The notes beneath the pieces were generated by a model. The model did not search any database and was not told the origin of the DNA. It saw nothing but the letters and a program-made list of their open reading frames with translations. A stretch of 32,880 nt of DNA from JBIKIW01 sp044361365 (lineage in GTDB: Bacteria; Patescibacteriota; JACMRA01), in contig JBIKIW010000014.1 of the NCBI GenBank assembly GCA_044361365.1, positions 1 to 32,880 of the forward strand. The letters run 5' to 3'. This document shows, in pieces, positions 31,166 through 32,880 of this stretch. The translations under genes and the position numbers were made by a program. Position 1 is the stretch's first letter; each line of letters opens with the position of its first letter.

Positions 31166-31785
31166 TAACTTGCTTTTTGAGCTTTAAGGTTTCTAGCATA
31201 CACAAAAGAACCAACCTGGATTATTCCAAAAAAGATTATAATTCCTGATATCAAAGGTTTTCCGACCATGGCAACATGAATGAAAATAACCCAAAGTATA
31301 AAATAGGTGAGTTTGTGAAGTTTGCTCCAATTTTGTTTAAGCTTTTTCTTAGACCAATCGTTGGAGGTTACAAATAGTGGAAAACAAAGGTAAAAAGCCA
31401 TTATACCAAATACTGCAAAAGGTTCGGGTGTTTTAAAACCGTATTCTATAGTTCGAACTGTGGGTAAAATAAATGTTAGTTGGTAATGTACTGTTGCTAA
31501 TAGAAACATCAACACTCCAATATGAGCTCTTGGATACATTAAAAGATTTCCAACTTGTTTAAAAATTCCCTGCAAAGAGTATCTTCGAAAAAGCCCAGGA
31601 ATTTGACTAGTTAAAAAAGCAAAAACCGCCAAAGTCCCAAAAAACTTACCAATTTTATATTGATCAAAAGTATTCAAAATAAGAGGCAAAACTACCATTG
31701 CTAAAAGATTTGTATATATAAAAATACGTAAAATCCAACGCAAAATAACTTTATTAGATTTAGAATCTAGTACAAATGGGGACAT
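31165..31785 (-). CDS. Ferric-reductase-like transmembrane protein (MsrQ/YedZ relative)
   Basis: 206 aa with about six membrane helices. H88 and H100 (RAHIGVLMFLLATVH) and H157 and H170 (SKLHKLTYFILWVIFIH) lie in paired helices as in the haem-binding ferric reductase domain. The SNDWSKKKLKQNWSKLHKLT segment is close to the MsrQ/YedZ pattern. No FAD/NAD domain is attached and no msrP partner is nearby. It may pass electrons across the membrane to an unknown acceptor. Its stop overlaps the ATT start of the EVE gene, implying translational coupling. Confidence 0.82.
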   Translation of the reverse strand: MSPFVLDSKSNKVILRWILRIFIYTNLLAMVVLPLILNTFDQYKIGKFFGTLAVFAFLTSQIPGLFRRYSLQGIFKQVGNLLMYPRAHIGVLMFLLATVHYQLTFILPTVRTIEYGFKTPEPFAVFGIMAFYLCFPLFVTSNDWSKKKLKQNWSKLHKLTYFILWVIFIHVAMVGKPLISGIIIFFGIIQVGSFVYARNLKAQKAS

Positions 31786-31911
31786 CGATTTGAAATTGAA
31801 AGTAAAACCAAATTAATGTCAAGGTAAGAGTAAGGCAAATAGTATAATTTTTATTATAAAATAAAGCTTTTAAGGGTTTACAGGCTCTTAGATAGGGCTT
31901 TAAAATTTTCT

Positions 31912-31940
31912 TTGACTAGGGGGTTTTTTTGTGTTATGAT
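31912..31940 (+). promoter_or_regulatory. Strong sigma-70-type promoter of the right-edge gene
   Basis: -35 TTGACT (31912-31917), 17-base spacer, -10 TATGAT (31935-31940); ATG at 31961, so the leader would be about 14 bases. Confidence 0.75.
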
Positions 31941-31960
31941 TTGTGAATAATAAAACTAAC

Positions 31961-32880
31961 ATGTTAAATAAACTATCAAAAACAAGTTTTTGGAAAACAA
32001 ACCGTTTTGCTCTTGGTGCTATTGCCTTTGTGGCAGTTTTGGCATTTGGAGTCGGTATTTTTTCTAACTACGTTACCAACCAAAAGCCAACTCAACAGGC
32101 TTCAGCTGCTACCGAGCCGGTTTGTCAGAATGTTGCAACAAACCCGACTTGGAATCCATATCCTATCAACACGACTTCTCCGAATCCAATTTTCCCGCCA
32201 TCAAATTGTCAGGATATTCCTTTATTAAGCTTTTTTCCTGTAAACACAGGTGCTGGAAATCCGAGAGAGAAGAATCTCTTGAGTAGTCAGTCTTTTTCTA
32301 TTCAAGCTTATTACAACAATGGAGCAGTTCCAACTGCAGGTAAAATTCAAGACCCAAGACTAAAAGTTCAATTTGCTAAAGTTTCTGATACTAGATACAA
32401 AATCTCAGCTACTTTAAGCGGAAGTAACTCTGGAACTGCAACTTCAGCTCAAAAAGGGGGAGATTTGTTTGTAAATGTACCAGTTGGAGCTAAATTTGAT
32501 ATCGTAAAAGATAGTACTTACCACTGGCCAGATAGAATAGAGAGAGACGAAGAAACTCAATCTAATGGAAGACGACCAAATGATTTAATTGCCGACAATG
32601 TTTCCGGAACCAATGTAAGTAATAAAATTTATAGTTCTTTTGAAGGAAAAACACTCTCTAGTACTGATGGTTTTCAAATCAAATCTGATGGTTTAGAAGC
32701 AGGATTTTTGGGCTATGGTTATGTTTTAACTCAACTTAGTGTGAACACCAACCCAATTGCTGCCAACAACCCACCATCAATCCCTGGTGAAGAAATCACA
32801 GTAGTGCGAGGTCAAACAGCAACTTTCACAAAAACAACAACTCCAACAGATCCAGACGGAGATTACCCAGTAAGTCTTAA
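31961..32880 (+). CDS. Surface protein, 5' part, runs off the right edge
   Basis: The frame is open from ATG 31961 to the end of the window (306 codons). A basic start (LNKLSKTSFWKTNR) and one hydrophobic segment (FALGAIAFVAVLAFGVGIFS) export or anchor it. Then comes a Thr/Asn/Pro-rich extracytoplasmic region with PSIPGEEITVVRGQTATFTK and DPDGDYPVSL near the edge, which look like the start of Ig-like or cadherin-like repeats. Two Cys (PVCQN, SNCQD) occur early. Not recognised as a family; probably a large cell-surface protein. Its own promoter is strong. Confidence 0.8.
   Translation, partial: MLNKLSKTSFWKTNRFALGAIAFVAVLAFGVGIFSNYVTNQKPTQQASAATEPVCQNVATNPTWNPYPINTTSPNPIFPPSNCQDIPLLSFFPVNTGAGNPREKNLLSSQSFSIQAYYNNGAVPTAGKIQDPRLKVQFAKVSDTRYKISATLSGSNSGTATSAQKGGDLFVNVPVGAKFDIVKDSTYHWPDRIERDEETQSNGRRPNDLIADNVSGTNVSNKIYSSFEGKTLSSTDGFQIKSDGLEAGFLGYGYVLTQLSVNTNPIAANNPPSIPGEEITVVRGQTATFTKTTTPTDPDGDYPVSL

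Noticed and set aside
1..32880. Recoded genetic code (UGA as Gly, as in Gracilibacteria/SR1)
   Set aside because: TGA ends folD, vapC and other recognisable proteins at family-normal lengths, so the standard code applies.

Overview
The window is AT-rich bacterial DNA that uses the standard genetic code: TGA closes several recognisable genes, for example folD and vapC. Shine-Dalgarno sites are scarce and several promoters lie almost on top of the start codon. The gene set is a mevalonate kinase and diphosphomevalonate decarboxylase, a lone acetolactate synthase large subunit, folD, typA, and many small membrane or surface proteins of unknown function. This mix would fit a Candidate Phyla Radiation (Patescibacteria) genome. 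That placement is inference: no rRNA or ribosomal-protein marker is present.

Layout. 1-4.3 kb: a restriction-methylation fusion gene carrying two palindromic elements inside its reading frame, then an orphan ABC ATPase. 4.3-8.1 kb: two Ser-linker secreted proteins, a membrane-anchored protein and a frameshifted lipoprotein. 8.1-11 kb: a DrrAB-like ABC exporter and folD. 11-13.4 kb: a CPBP-like membrane protein that carries the N-terminus of an ABC-2 permease and is followed by a relic of that permease's 3' end, then vapBC, then the intact permease. 13.4-17.4 kb: VOC protein, LexA-like repressor, a tight four-gene cassette (small basic protein, TIR, three-helix membrane protein, Thoeris ThsB-like TIR), a duplicated ilvB tail, a ParDE-type toxin-antitoxin pair and a cloverleaf-like palindrome. 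17.4-23.1 kb: ilvB, a LURP-one-like protein, a secreted protein, a DUF4184 membrane protein and typA. 23.3-26.5 kb: mvaD, an unknown two-helix membrane protein and mvk. 26.5-28.5 kb: DUF805, peroxiredoxin, Dps and an HxlR regulator, which look like a peroxide/redox stress group. 28.5-32.9 kb: a large membrane protein, tRNA-Val, an alanyl-tRNA synthetase fragment, an EVE-domain protein, a ferric-reductase-like membrane protein and the start of a large surface protein running off the right edge.

The best candidate for an undescribed system is the TIR / membrane protein / TIR cassette at 14.6-16.3 kb. It looks like a Thoeris relative in which a small membrane protein would replace ThsA as effector. 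It lies in an accessory stretch marked by toxin-antitoxin pairs, gene-end duplications and palindromic elements. Other notable points are two genes whose only sensible start codon is ATT, hairpin elements with compensatory stem changes read in two frames inside one gene, and a tRNA gene abutting an AlaRS remnant.
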